From positions 2,332,191 through 2,396,190 of the forward strand of contig NW_020170383.1 in assembly GCF_000524195.1 (NCBI RefSeq): 64,000 nucleotides of DNA, in the 5' to 3' direction. This stretch comes from Echinococcus granulosus. Lineage: Eukaryota; Platyhelminthes; Cestoda; Cyclophyllidea; Taeniidae. Within the stretch, counting starts at the first letter, position 1. Every line of letters begins with the position of its first letter. Made by a program: the position numbers and the translations under genes. Shown here piece after piece: positions 15,001-26,854 of this stretch. The notes below the pieces were generated by a model. That model saw only the letters and a program-made list of their open reading frames with translations, ran no database searches and was not told the DNA's origin.

Positions 15001-18000
15001 CAACAGCCTAGTACAAAATGAAATACTAGAAACAATGTAGTATAATGTAATTATTCACAAAATTTGCTTATTTAACCATTTAGTTGCAGACATCCTGATT
15101 GCTAAATACACTTCCGAAACTGACAAATCTTACCATCATTCAGCACAATTCGTCACCATTCGAAACTCGTTTAGATAACACATGAATTTACAAAACAGAG
15201 CTCAGTCTTTTATCAGTATGCTATTATCGTAACTTCTGGATTATCAAACCATATTAAATAATTATGCTCCCTAACATGACTGGATTTGTGTAATCCTTAC
15301 AAAGTGCAGATTAAAAAGGTGACTAAACAATATTTTAAATGACGATCTTTTATCAGTCAGTAAAGCATGTAAGCTTTTGCCTTGGATTGTTAAAGAACAA
15401 GATAACTGAAAACTGTACACTGTATGCACTTTTTATTTAACTACAAAACAGTCCTTTAGGTCCTAGTGAATTTAAATCATTCACTGAAAAAATGAACATT
15501 TCCTTTCCAGATGCACCGGAGGTCTGCACGATTGATCTGCTTAGATTGGCAATGATTAGCTTGCCAGATGTAAATCGGATCGGATTGCAGAGCCTCCTCC
15601 AATTCTTGTACGCACTCTCTCTTCGATGCTCCTTAACTCAGGTGACTCGCCCTGCTTATTACTGAAATCCTTATAAATTTTACCCTAATTGTGACTGACT
15701 GATTATTTAAAAATTTACAGAATTTAACTTTATAATAAAAAATAGCTAACCCCGCTAATTAGTAGATTGTGTTTCTTTAAAATTGTATAGGTGGCGAATA
15801 CATATAATAAGTGTTTGTTATTAAGTTCTATACGGTTGGGCAGACGAATTAAAAATCAAGAGTCAAGCGTGTGCGCTTGTTTACACGTTATAGTAAGTCA
15901 TGATAAAGTTGCAAAACTTTCAGAAATGGCGTACAATCTGACAATAATACCTTTGTGTTTATTTAAAAAGTTTCATGCCCCCGAAATTCACAGTTTTTAG
16001 TCTTTGGTGAATTCTTTGCTTCCGTGGGTTTTGAGTTATTTCAAATGTCACCACCACAGAAGCATTCTAAGGAAGAAATCTTGTAATATTTGTGAATTAG
16101 GGAAATAAGTGTCTGATGATGCTAGCTGATTCTTGAAAGTGGATGGGAGAGTGGGTGTGGTTGTTGAAATCTGTTGCTATCAACTCAAGTGAATATCATA
16201 GGATATGCCAGTGACAGTGGTTAGACAACCACTTAGGTGTGCCAAACACAAAAGTTCTAAAAAGCAAAGATTTGCTCCTGACAATTAGAAATTAATAGCA
16301 AACAGTGCTTGAATTAATAACCAACCAAAGATACATTAGTTAGTGTATACTGATACCTTAGGAACCATATTCAGATGCATCAATGAGTCAATTTTGACTC
16401 AACTGCCATAGTATTAATAGCAATGAACTTTACTGAAAGTTAGTGGAACAAATTGGAAGTTTGCGGAATAAAAAAATTGAATTACTTTGGCTTTGAGATT
16501 TTGCGTAACATTATAGGTTCAATTTATTCTTACTTATTAAGATTGGCAATATATGGGATGATTAACCAAACCAACGGAATTAGAAGATAAAAGCGTTGTA
16601 AATACATAAATACTTAACTTCTTTATCTATATTTTAAAATTATCTCATTTTGTACTGGCTGGCAGTGTTCAATAGCAACTTCACCTCTATATCTAGTGAC
16701 AAATTACGGTGGTTTATGACAGATACTTGTTCGACGTGTACCCTCTAGATATCAGAATGGTAACAGCAATGGTTCCCATGGTAGGGCTTAAGTATGGAGG
16801 TATTATCAAGATTATTTAATAAACCCAAGATTTTTTTATTTTGCTATTCCAAACGCTTTGCAACTAATTTTATTTAAAGGCCTGAATTAGGATTTACTTT
16901 TGAATGCCTATCAATAACAGGGTTTTAGAAGTATATCAAGGGGAAAGAGGAAAAAGGGAACAGAAGACAGTAAGATATACAACGAGGCTAAAAATATTCC
17001 TCTTTTGCTTCATGTTCGTGTGAACCGACACCTCACTGGGTGATGAATCTTACAAGCATCTGATTAAACAAAACCTAACCCGAATGTTTTAGCATTACAT
17101 AAATTTCAGTTAATGGTTTTACCAGTGGCTATCTGAAAAACCTTTTGTATGAGCCATTGCTTACATTCCAACGGCTAATATTTATAACTTTTCAAAGCAA
17201 TAATATCACATAAGCGTAAAAGTGTAATCCAAGGACTATGCATTCTCTCATTTAACCTCCACTCCCTACAAGTTTAAAGTATGAGACTTTCCTTTCTTGT
17301 ATTTCCTCAAAAAAGTTGCTGGAACTAACATTCTCCCTCACTGTAACGACATGCTTAAATGAATCGGAAAATCCACTCTTATTGAAGATGAAAGTTTGCT
17401 TTTCTTCTATGAAGCAAGCATCTGTTTAATAAACTCTCAAAGCACAAAATTTTCCATTTTAACAATTTTTGGACCATTGTTTTGAGTTTTACTTTATCTG
17501 ATAAATTGGTGTAATAATAAACTGCTATAATATCACTTGATACATCTGTAAATTATAACAAGTATTCAATTTAAACCCTTTTCTTTCCTCTGTCAAGATG
17601 AGCGCTCTAAATTTGGCGATTTGTCTGGCCCCCTCCCTCTTTCACTTCTCAAGTCTTCTGGTACCATCTACGGCAGTTTCGCCACTGCTGGCAAACTTTG
17701 GGTCTCGACGACGCAAGAAATTGGACCCATTAGGTGGTCTTGAACCCAAAGACCTGGCCGAACAAGTGGCAGCTCAAAAATGCCTTTGTGCTCTCATTAC
17801 TTATGCTCCCAGCATCTTCATGGTGTGCTTCACTTCTCTTTGTCTTGACTGAATTGCTCTACTAGTTAGGGGGATAATTTTCCTGTTTTTTATGGTAAAT
17901 CCAAGGTTCCAGTTACATGGATGCAACATCAACATCTTTTTTTGACCTAGCTATAAAAGTGTTATACAGACAAAACATATACATGAAGGCAAGGTTTCGG

Positions 18001-21000
18001 CATTTCAAATTCATCGTTGGGGAGGATAAGACAATTAACGACTATTAATATTACAAAGCCGGATTGGATAAGCTTTCTCCAAATTCAATGTGGGTTTACA
18101 TTTATTTCCACAAATCTTCATTATTTTTCCAGCTTTCTTTACAGTTTACGAAACAAAATCCAACTAAGAGTTTATTTTTATCCGATGAAGTATGTTATTT
18201 ACTTAACTGAAATTAAGTTCAAAGGTGTCCAAGAATGGTTTATTTCTGAATTTTCCAGATTTTACTTAAAACTAGTCCACTCGATTATAGATTAATGAAC
18301 ATGCATATCGCTTAATTTATCATCTGAAATCTCTGCACCCCATTTGCTGCAAGTCTGTAACCCCTAATAACTGAACAGTTTGAAAACCGAAGCGTAAACT
18401 TTTAAGTTCCTTTTAATTCCAAGATCATTCTCATCACTTTTTTCTAAGGTGACTGAAAGTATTGTTCTAAAGACGCGACTCGATACCGAGCGAATTGAGA
18501 TTCCCCGACTATCTAGCGTTTTGAGCGCTACGAATGGAGACGCCAACCTCTGGCTCCAACAGCAAGTAGAGACCCTCCTCCGCGACTGTGGCAGCTCCAT
18601 CGCACCTGCCCCTTTGGCCACTGCTTCTGCTACCACTGGCGCTATTGGCACCGCTGGCACAGGTGCAGGTAGTATAGGCACTGCTGTGAAGTGTGCTGCT
18701 GGCAAGCAATACTGGAGTTCTCTGACAAAAGAGGCTCTTAAGGCCTACAGCACCGAGTGCGTTGTTTATATTTCTATGTGTGGAATTGTATTTCACAGAA
18801 GAGAAGTAATCCGTTAAGGGCCCTATCATAGACAAGCATCCAATACTGGGAACTAGAGCATCAGAAAGGTTTTAGTAAAGGGCGGAGTTTGAACCTTTCT
18901 ACTTTTTTTCTGAATTTTTAGACATCCCTTCTTACTGAAGTATAATTGTAGCCTTATTCATAGCCATTCCCAACAGACTCCTGAGGAGGTGGAGTAATTT
19001 CCTCCCCAGGGTTATGAGTAATTACGAAAGTGGAGAAAATAGTGTGAGTTGTTTAGTGACTTGAGGGGCTGTCTTAATGAGCAATCGAAGTCTACATACC
19101 ACTGCAGCGTTTAGTTAAACAGTGGCATAAAGAGCATATGCGCGTTTCAGTTTATTCTTATAGTTTTCGTTCACTAGCTTGTTGCCTTTATGCAGTACTG
19201 CTCGGATTTTTCCCAAAGTTATAATATTCATTCATTAAAAATGACATCCAGAACCATTTGCACTTTGAACTCTTAATTGTGTTTAGCTATTTGAAAGCAT
19301 CATCATCTGCTGCCAAAATCCTAATTTAACAACTCCCATTGAACCGGTAGAAGCTTGTGGGAATGAATTTTCTTCTACATAAGCTTTCTTTTTGGCGTAG
19401 GCTAACATGGGAAGTGATGATTATATATCAGCTGCTGTGATAATTGATTAGAACCACTGCATGGAAAAACTACAGAATATTTGAATATGTTCCTTTAAAC
19501 ATTATTTGACAGTTGTTCATTTGGCCATTGACTCGGTGGTCCAAGTTTGTGAGACCAGTAGGGCATTTCTTCGTAAGTTAGCTATTTTGTTAATGCATTT
19601 TTTGACTGGTATACTTGTTTTTTTTTTACCTTGACAAGAATATAATGAAAGTGCACTCATCGCTTTTCGGGTTTACTACTTCATACTTGCAATTAGTTGT
19701 GGTTAAATAAATAATAAGATGAAAGTGAACAGCTAAAATCTGATGTTTCAAATCATTCCAGCATGAACTAGCAAAAATGCAAAATAATCTAAAAAGCAAT
19801 ACTGTCAAAATCAGGTTTTCACTTTGTCATAAGCCAACACAAAAGCACTGTACATTACCTGTCAGTCACGTTTGACATCTTAAAATTCCATAATTGTGCA
19901 AAATGGTGCGCTGTATTTCCACCTATGTAGAAGTGTTTGCAGCTAAGTGAAATTTTCCATTACAATCAGACTAGCCAACTTTCATTTTCGTTTCGCAAGT
20001 ATTAGTTATTGGAACGGATCATCACAGAAAGGCATTTGAGTTTCCAAAAGGCTTCCGAACATTTAACGCATAATTGTATCATAGTTGTAAGTGTATACAG
20101 TGCAGATTGTGGTTCGTGCAGCTCTTTGTGACAGCACAAAGGGTTGAATAACTAATTATAAATAATCTAGATTATGTGCAATGTCAAAAGGGTTTCTATG
20201 CACTTTTGTTTCGAGAAACCTTCACGACAGTAACTCAGACCTTGATATCAAGATTAAATGCTATTGTTTAAGTAGATTCAGGCCAGGTAGCTAAGTTCCA
20301 TCTCTTTATAGATGAAATAAAATATGCGGATCTTCTTAAATTGCTTAAATGTTTTCCATGTGTCACTAAAATAAAAAATTGATATTTCGAAGACGTCAAA
20401 ACAACGTGGATTGCATAAAAAATAGGATATTACATACAGATTTACCAAAGTGCACATTGTTGATGGGATAAATTTTGTGCAACTAATGGAATTTTATTAA
20501 GGGATTACACAGTTAGTATAGACTTCAGCGGTTTGTGTCATCTGTCATTCTGTTGCACATGTAATCATTTTTCAATTTTTGATTGTCGTTGGTGATATTT
20601 TCTGGAAAAATGACGATTTCACTCCCCGTACTAGTTGAATTTAGTCTCTTTAACTCACTAATCCCGTGGTAATTTGCGGATTTTTACTTACAATGGCAAA
20701 GTACTTTGTGAGGTGAGTTCCATTATCAGGATAAGAGTGCAACAACTCAAGATTTAATGATTAGATTTTAAGCCCCAAGGTACTCATCATCAGTGGAGAG
20801 TGTACGGAAGAACTGCTGCACTTTAATTCCTAATCTCCTTTCGTTTTACAGTTCTGGGGAGGGTGAAGCACTGACCGGTTTCGAGATTTCTATAAGCAAG
20901 CCCACAAAGACGAGCCAACAGCAATACGCTGCTGAGTCCATTTCTCCATTCCTGCGCACTTGGCGCTGCTCTATTCTCTTCCCCGTAAAGGACCCCCAAC

Positions 21001-22608
21001 TTATCGCAGACAAGTACTGGAATGAGAGGTATGTCCCTGTTTTCACACCTCTTGGAAAACGTCATAAGTAGGCGCTTTGGAATTTCTTTATTTATATCAT
21101 GAACACATTACTTTAAATAGATTTTTTGTTAGCTCAAATCTTATTTCTGAAATGGTTTTTCCTGATAATTTGTTCAGATTTTCTGAAACTACTTATTACC
21201 CCACTTCCGTGAAGTCAGATTCATTTTTGCTAATAAAAGTTTGTTCTTCCTGAACATTCAGAAAAATGTGCAATACTTTTTGATGGAAACTTTCTGCTAT
21301 TTCATAAGCGAATAAAGTTTTCAGAGATATCAGTGGTTTTAATTTTTTACGTTAATTTTAAACCCCTTTCCTGCTCATTTTTGTCATAAAAGAGAAAATA
21401 ATGTGTAATGCGATTTGTTTAATGTAGAACAAAGGTTGAAGCTGTTAATGATAAGACCCCCGATTTTAAAGACTAACAGTGAGCTTTTTTAATAATTTTT
21501 TACTTCTTGCAGGCATGTTCATAGCTTAGTTTAATGATTTTGAAATTTTGGTAGATGTGCATAAATTTTGGCATTTTTTTATGCCTTACACACTTATAGT
21601 CGCAACACACTTCAAAAGCAGCTCATATTAACATTTGGGGCCGAATGAAGACCGATAGCGCTTAAAAATCGGTAACTGCGCTACATAAATTGGTAACTAT
21701 GATTGACTTAGGGTTTCCTGGGATGAGAACGTTCTGCGATCGGAAGTGATGGAGGAATTGATTTTGGATCGTGTTCAAATCCACCGAGTCCTCTTCAACG
21801 CCTTACCACCTCAACCAGCTCGTGAGTCCCGCCTCCTTCGTGGACGGCAGGTTCTGATGAGGACGAAGGGTGCGGAGTCGACTGCAGATGAGTTGGTCAC
21901 AGGTGTGGCGATCGTCAGCACTTCGGTGAATCATGGAGTTGTGGTACCCGAAGTTCCACAAGAACTCCTCCCTTCAGCCCATTTCTCCAAGGAGCATCTA
22001 CTCATTGAAAGAATCACCGCTCACTCGAGACCATCTTGTCGAGTCACACTTATTTCAGAGGCTGATATAAAGTGAGCGAATCGGTTCATTTACTGTTTCT
22101 TAAAAACTCAAAATATGCAAAGAATTTTAGCCTACTAGAGACATTGCAATAGCCACTGTTGATGTCCTACCCGTTATTTATGAGTAATGCACACAAGAGG
22201 TTGAAAAGTTTTTGTCCTACTCAATTCTGCACGCTGTCACTAAAGATCGGTATTGCTCCAAAATCTAATCAAATTCCTTCAACACGGAAATATTTTTGGT
22301 ATACGTGTTTATTCCTCGCTATGTCAGTCACAATGTTTATTAGACGAAAATACTTCTTACTTAAACAATACAAATACATTATTTGGGCCAATTGTGATTG
22401 GCTCAACAAGTAACCACCACGAGCATTGACCGCTATCTCAAAAATTTTCAGAGGCTTCTCTCAGGAATGGTACACTAACCAATGGGGTCACTACCTCCTG
22501 CGAAGACTTTTGGCTCTGCGACACTGCTTTGTTCAACGCACCGAACCCGTCCAAGATCTTGACTCTCCTCCTTTTCCCACGGCAGAGGAATCAGGGTCTT
22601 TTGCCTAA
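1..22608 (+). CDS. DLC1: DLC1/STARD13-type RhoGAP-START protein, 5' end outside window
   Basis: Rho GTPase-activating protein with a C-terminal START domain, expected in the cytoplasm at adhesions and membranes, where the family switches off Rho. Exons: 2-71, 7721-7863, 7981-8138, 9162-9524, 11521-12020, 13911-14036, 15511-15641, 17598-17822, 18449-18756, 20852-21028, 21712-22071, 22452-22608. All twelve join in one frame, about 905 residues, ending TAA at 22606. The RhoGAP fold shows an arginine finger in GIFRRAGG, YDVADLLKQFFRELPE and LNLAICLAPSLFH. The START part shows SWDENVLRSEV and a C-terminal EWYTNQWGHYLLRR. Domain order and spacing match vertebrate DLC1/STARD13/STARD8; the N-terminal SAM domain of that family would lie left of the window. 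Oddities: a Ser/Thr-rich insert before the GAP domain, and LPECLLT where most GAPs have LPEPL. Identity is firm from exon 4 on. Exons 1-3 rest on phase agreement only, and the intron after exon 1 would be 7.6 kb. Confidence 0.88.
1391..1420. repeat. CCAC/TCAC-rich simple repeat
   Basis: Imperfect tetranucleotide tract (CCACCCACTCACTCACCCAT and on). Short and non-coding. Confidence 0.7.
2052..2065. repeat. Perfect 14-base palindrome
   Basis: TGACAGCGCTGTCA reads the same on both strands. It lies in non-coding DNA and could be a dimeric transcription-factor site or chance. Confidence 0.6.
8202..8228 (-). repeat. 27-base dispersed repeat, copy at gap edge
   Basis: The 27 bases are an exact reverse complement of 13312-13338 (core CTGCATTATCTGTACCTGAT). 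The copy is cut by the 100-N gap. A further partial match (TGCATTATCTGT) lies near 62900. Family and full length unknown. Confidence 0.75.
8230..8329. other. Assembly gap of 100 N
   Basis: One hundred undetermined bases inside an intron of the RhoGAP gene. The left edge is a dispersed-repeat copy (8202-8228), which may explain the break. A round 100 is usually a placeholder, so the true size is unknown and an exon could be hidden here, although phases across it agree. Confidence 0.98.
9933..10152. mobile_element. Inverted-repeat (MITE/foldback-like) element
   Basis: Arms at 9933-9957 and 10128-10152 are reverse complements at 24 of 25 positions (ACAACTGTTAGAAACTGGGT core), 170 bases apart, in an intron of the RhoGAP gene. 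Short direct repeats (GGGAACGCA at about 9976 and 10257; ATTTCGTCA at about 10014 and 10190) suggest the element reaches about 10280. No coding capacity, so it would be non-autonomous if mobile. Target-site duplication not identified. Confidence 0.65.
11521..17822 (+). other. RhoGAP domain exons
   Basis: Four exons (11521-12020, 13911-14036, 15511-15641, 17598-17822) encode the GAP fold. The first carries FGRSLEFWQHRVGYPFPP, then the arginine finger, codon at 11960-11962 (about residue 392 of the part in the window), then LRVQALREQIE. The second gives YDVADLLKQFFRELPE. The third gives LRLAMISLPDVNRIGLQSLL, the family's MLLPDENR helix. The fourth starts at MSALNLAICLAPSLF with the conserved Asn, followed by a basic loop (SRRRKK) and DLAEQVAAQKCLCALI. 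Arginine finger and conserved Asn are both present, so catalysis is expected. The intron phases are 1, 1, 0, 0 in order. Confidence 0.9.
13312..13338 (+). repeat. 27-base dispersed repeat, second copy
   Basis: Exact inverted match to 8202-8228, in the RhoGAP gene intron between 12020 and 13911. Surrounding sequence (about 13220-13480) is somewhat richer in GC than the rest of the intron and may be the body of the element. Confidence 0.7.
18449..22608 (+). other. START domain exons
   Basis: Exons 18449-18756, 20852-21028, 21712-22071 and 22452-22608 encode the lipid-binding START fold. The first carries a helix (NLWLQQQVETLLRDC) and an Ala/Gly/Thr-rich low-complexity stretch not expected in the vertebrate proteins. 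The third matches the family's WDxDLLxSxVIE strand as WDENVLRSEVMEE. The last gives GFSQEWYTNQWGHYLLRR, equivalent to the C-terminal helix of DLC1. Donor of the first exon was set at 18757 (GTGCGT) because it leaves two bases that fit the one-base start of the next exon; a donor elsewhere in 18757-18800 would break the frame. Confidence 0.8.
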
Positions 22609-23476
22609 GCTTATACATACACGTACATAAATCCACAGCACACTTGGTACATGTCTTTTTTACTTATGCTCAAGATATCTCTCTCTCTTTCTCCTCTCCC
22701 CAATCATTTAAAGCTTTTAAACATCCTCTGCGCTTGTACACATTCTTTTATTAACAGCCACCCACCTCAAGAGTTCATCAATTATTAGCACCTTGTCAAG
22801 GGAGTTCGCAGATTGTCTTCCTTTACTTATTACTCTATTATACATATATACATAAACATATCTGCAGAAGACAACGTTTAATATGAAATTTAACTGTTCA
22901 TAACCTTGGCTTCTGTGGTGCGCACTAAATGTCCCGCCATGCATCCTCATTAACTTGTTGTTTAAATTTCGTGTACTGAAAAATAACTATAGATTAGCGA
23001 CGAATGCCGATAAAGTAACGTTATGGCTTGAATTTGAACAACCAGATGGATTGGAATTGCCGTATTAATCATTAGGCTGCTTTTGCTCAGTGTTACAGTC
23101 TTTAGTTCATTGATCCAAGACTTTCTATCGTGGTGTCACTCATCCTTGTAATAACTCTATACATATTAACCTGTGACATGTCTTTTAAGGTAGTTAGAAA
23201 AAGTGAAATAAGTCAACTTGTCCCATTATTTTCTACTCCTCGAGAGAATTTTTATACCCCCAAGACTTTGGATAGGTAGCTGAAAACCAAAGCGTTTAAA
23301 GCTAAAACATTCCCACCATGGGAGTAGCCTAAACTTTGCGATCTTATTACAGTGGTACCTGCTCTCTTCTTTAATTAGACATTAGCATTTGGTAAATGTC
23401 TCCTATGGTTGTTTCCTTTGATGCATTACTACCCCAAAATCCTGTTGCGAATATAGAGTGATCAGTTACTGCCACT

Positions 23477-23482
23477 TTTATT
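23477..23482 (-). terminator. Candidate polyadenylation signal of homeobox gene
   Basis: AATAAA on the minus strand about 147 bases downstream of the stop codon of the third homeobox exon. Confidence 0.4.
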
Positions 23483-23526
23483 ATAATGTATATTTGCAAT
23501 TGACAACACTAAACAGGGGTATAGTC

Positions 23527-23580
23527 CAGTCATCGAATTTATATGAACAACTTTGGCCATTTTATAAAATTCGATGACTG
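23527..23580 (-). promoter_or_regulatory. Hairpin in presumed 3' UTR of homeobox gene
   Basis: CAGTCATCGAATTT at 23527-23540 pairs perfectly with AAATTCGATGACTG at 23567-23580, a 14-bp stem with a loop of about 26 bases that may pair further. It lies between the stop codon (23629) and an AATAAA on the minus strand at 23477-23482, so it would be in the transcript. Could be an RNA element, a precursor-like hairpin or the ends of a small element. Confidence 0.5.
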
Positions 23581-23628
23581 ACAATGACATACTTCTTTAA
23601 AGTGAAGTTCCTCCTGTACATATGCCAT

Positions 23629-26600
23629 CTACGTTTGAAAAACCTTGGAGTAGTTTGTAATAGAGATTAATGGCATAATCAAGATGTGAGAACACGTACT
23701 AGCATATCGTTTTGTTTTCATTCGGCGATTTTGGAACCAAATCTTCACCTACAATGGCATCAAGAATGTGCTCTTCGAATTAATGGCTTTAGTGACTCAG
23801 AAACATATTTTATTCTCACACTAACAGGGAATCTCAGAAATACCGAGGTCTAATTTCGAGCCTCCGGACCTCTGATTTATTGTTGAAGATTGGTTTGCAA
23901 GAATTTTGATTCGACAGTGAGGCCTTATCGTTAAGATTATATGGTTGAATTCTCATAACAAAAAGTCGTCGTTTGTGCGAATGTGCTTTTAAATACGTTT
24001 TAATCTATACTTATTCTAACATTTCTTATTCTCAGTTTTCAATTCCCGTAAACTATAATTTACACAGTGACACACTTGAGCTCCTGTAAATCAGCGTTAG
24101 AAAGCATTTCTTATCATAAAATGCTGCTGGTGGGGGGTGGAGGATTAGCAAAAAGAAGTCTTAAACTTTAAAGAGAAATACGGCCGGGAATTGGTGCAAA
24201 TTGTACTTTGATTGGCAAGCAACGAGATGAATTATTTCTCAATTATCAAGACGTCCCTAGCGAATGACAACAACTGATTAATTTAATTAGGTTAGTAGAA
24301 TTAAAAAGCATATCTTTAGAAGTAAACGAAATGAATAGTCATACCAGAATGCGAATATCTTTAATGCGGCTTTTATTTCTGAAAGTATGGGAATGGTTCA
24401 ATTTAAAAGTCTCCTTTTCACCTTAACTTTTAATTCGTTGCTGAGTAATTTCAACTCTACCTAGCCAAAATACTGCAGTCTATCAGTTTTTCAAAGCTTG
24501 ACTTAAAATAATAATGAAAGGTGGTTTAATTGAGCGCAAAGCTGAATGAATGCTTTCATGACCATCAAAAAGCCACAGTCTCTTTGGCACATTTTTAATG
24601 CATATCTATTGTAGCCGACTCTAAAACCTGAAAACCCACATACATTACCTTTATCGGTATTTAAATGATTGGTAAAGTTTCAACTGACTGTGATCTGGTA
24701 AGAACTAAGGCAAAGTGAGTGGGGCTCTTATACAGCTAGAGTTAATTAAAGCTGCGTAAGCATAATAAAAGCAGTACCGTATTACAAATGAAGGGTATCT
24801 AAGTGCTAAAGATGGGCTATTTCGGATTAAAATGATCCTACCTTACCGTAAATTGTTTCGTCCAAACTTTAAATATACTGCAAAAAAGTAATTTAAAACC
24901 CACCTTTTAATTTTTGTTTTACAGCGCAAAGAATGTAAGCAGCAAGTGAGTTAACGATAATGCATTTAAAGAGAAGACTGCAGTTTATTTAAACTTCACC
25001 TGACTAAACTGGTATTGTTGCCAGTGAGTTAAAAAATTTGTTATATAAAGAGCTAAACACGGTTTAACATGGACAAATCCATAAGCTGAATAAAAAACCA
25101 TTGATAATTATGGTCTAAATAGTCCATCCTGAAATAAATTCCACGACTTACAGTAGAAAATCCTCCACCCCTTCCCCTAGGCCCAAAGTCCTAATTACCT
25201 GGCGCTCGGACAGTCCGAGGGCAACAGCCACCTCGTAGCGACGCAGACGGGTAAGGTAGGCATGTGCACGAAACTCCCCCTCCAGTGCCTCCAGCTGTTG
25301 TCTGGTGAACGCAGTGCGCTGTTTTTTTGGCTGCCGCTGGCCCTGATGCTGGGTGTCCCGTTCCTGCTGTTGCTGAAGTTGATTTGCTTTTTGATATACT
25401 GCTGCATGGACACCGGACAAGTCCACACTGCTGCCCTTTCCGCTGATAATCTCTTCACTGACATCCGCGCTTGTGTTTGTGACACCAAGTCTTGCTGGCC
25501 ATTCGACAGGGTCTGTGAAAAATGGAGACACACTTTATGCGTTTGGAGGTGTTAGGTTACCCCCTCCCCTTTCCTCATTCATTACTCCGGTACCTAACAC
25601 AATTCCCCACCAGACGAGGTAAAATTTCACTTCGCTAAATTTTCATTTATCGTCATTGCGTCAGCAAGCTTTTTGAGGGTTGCAGTCTATCTTCCATTCA
25701 GCTTGCTTGAATTGGGAACACTGCTCTTGAAGAAATAGCATCGTCTTGTTCCAATAGTCCAATTATATGAAAAATCTAGTTTCACAAACAATGGCGTCAT
25801 ACTCTTTTGGTAAATATGCGTTATCATAAAGCTCTCGGTAGCGCAATGTCCAACTTACTTAATCACTTACAAGGGGAAAATAAGTTTGTTCAATTTAATG
25901 TACAGATTATTTACACGCGGTTTAGTCGAGTCAAAAATGGCACAAGCAGATTTCGAAAAGTGGATATCCAACTCAATAATTGTTCAATTAATATTTTTTG
26001 ACTATTGTACTTGCATTTGTCAGTTATGCGTTAAATGAATGTAAAAAAATCCTGGATAAATTGAAAAGGTGTTTTGTTCGCGCATTCCGTACAAAGGCAA
26101 CTAGAACTGTTAAGTAGCTAATACATTACCTAATGGTTGCAGTGGTCCACATTTAAAGACCGTGTTGAAGGGCCTCTCCTCCGACACCTTATTCATTAAA
26201 ACTGCACTAGAAACAAAGCAGGGTGGATAGAATATAGAAGCAAGAAATTAAGGCATTTCGTCCTCTCGCTGCAGGGATGGAAATTTATCGGATCTGCTGA
26301 ATGACTAAAGACACATTGGGAAAATGATGTGGTCTAAAGCAGTATGCCAAAAGATTGGTCAATGTTTGTGAACAGGATATTAAGCATGACAATTTTAAAA
26401 TTTATGCAAATAAATTTGATTAATCTACCCACTCACATTCATCATATGCACAATTATCTCAAAAAATATGCCTACCTGTTTGTTCATATTGAAACGAGTA
26501 CGGTGCGCGATAGTTGTTGCTAACTTGAGGAAAAAAGGAATATTTAGTCCCGAATGGTAATTGGTTCACTTGGGCAGGAAATGGTGGTGCAGTGAATCCA

Positions 26601-26743
26601 TTTCCCGAGTAATAATTGAAGAATCGAACTGAGGATGGAACGTGAGGGTGCTGAGGACTCCGAGTGATAGGAACATGAGGCATTAGGGGTGCTTCAGCAT
26701 TCGGACCACTAAACCAACCGGCTGCAAAGTCGCAGTCAGACAT
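23629..26743 (-). CDS. MEOX: Mox/Meox-like ANTP-class homeobox transcription factor
   Basis: Sequence-specific DNA-binding nuclear regulator. Exons: 26743-26476, 25512-25199, 23748-23629; phases join (1, then 0), about 233 residues. ATG at 26743 begins [13 protein letters not shown], an aromatic/proline-rich N-terminal half. The homeodomain starts [19 protein letters not shown], continues [20 protein letters not shown] and, after the intron, [23 protein letters not shown] plus LSERQVK is the Mox signature, and the intron between homeodomain residues 44 and 45 also fits. Key residues Gln50, Asn51 and Arg53 are present; residue 56 is Thr where Meox proteins have Trp. The third exon runs only about 23 codons beyond the homeodomain, but a strong donor (GTACGT) sits just after the homeodomain at about 23694, so another 3' exon is possible. 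Family placement is good; orthology to Meox rather than a diverged Hox-like gene is likely but unproven. Confidence 0.85.
23701..23748 (-). other. Homeodomain residues 45-60 (recognition helix)
   Basis: [17 protein letters not shown]-recognition helix, read from acceptor TTGTAG|GTG. It is 1.45 kb from the rest of the homeodomain and too short to stand out as an open frame. Confidence 0.9.
25199..25330 (-). other. Homeodomain residues 1-44
   Basis: Helices 1 and 2 of the homeodomain, ending in SERQ exactly at the donor (CAG|GTAATT). Preceded by a Gln-rich linker (QQQQE, QHQGQRQ). Confidence 0.9.
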
Positions 26744-26807
26744 TTTGCTGACGACTGGGAATGCATGGTGCAGCTGAAGCCAGGCGGGAATATAGTGCCA
26801 TACAATG

Positions 26808-26854
26808 ATTGGCTGCTAGTGTAAGGGTTGCGACGCGGACGTTATTTTGATTGG
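26808..26854 (-). promoter_or_regulatory. Paired CCAAT boxes upstream of homeobox gene
   Basis: Two CCAAT pentamers on the minus strand, at 26808-26812 and 26850-26854, 65 and 107 bases upstream of the homeobox start codon and 42 bases apart, in a locally GC-richer stretch. Position and orientation fit a proximal promoter. Confidence 0.4.

Larger units (their letters stand above)
22609..23628. other. Gap between tail-to-tail genes
   Basis: Contains the 3' region of the RhoGAP gene (plus strand, after TAA at 22606) and the 3' region of the homeobox gene (minus strand, after its stop at 23629). No additional exon seen. It includes a CT-rich stretch at about 22680-22700 and the hairpin listed separately. 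Confidence 0.6.

Noticed and set aside
14702..15040. 112-codon open frame in a RhoGAP gene intron
   Set aside because: Ile/Leu/Phe/Ser-rich chance-like translation between two well-supported exons of another gene.
18364..18835. Minus-strand open frames opposite the first START exon
   Set aside because: Shadows of a GC-richer Ala/Gly/Thr-coding stretch on the plus strand.
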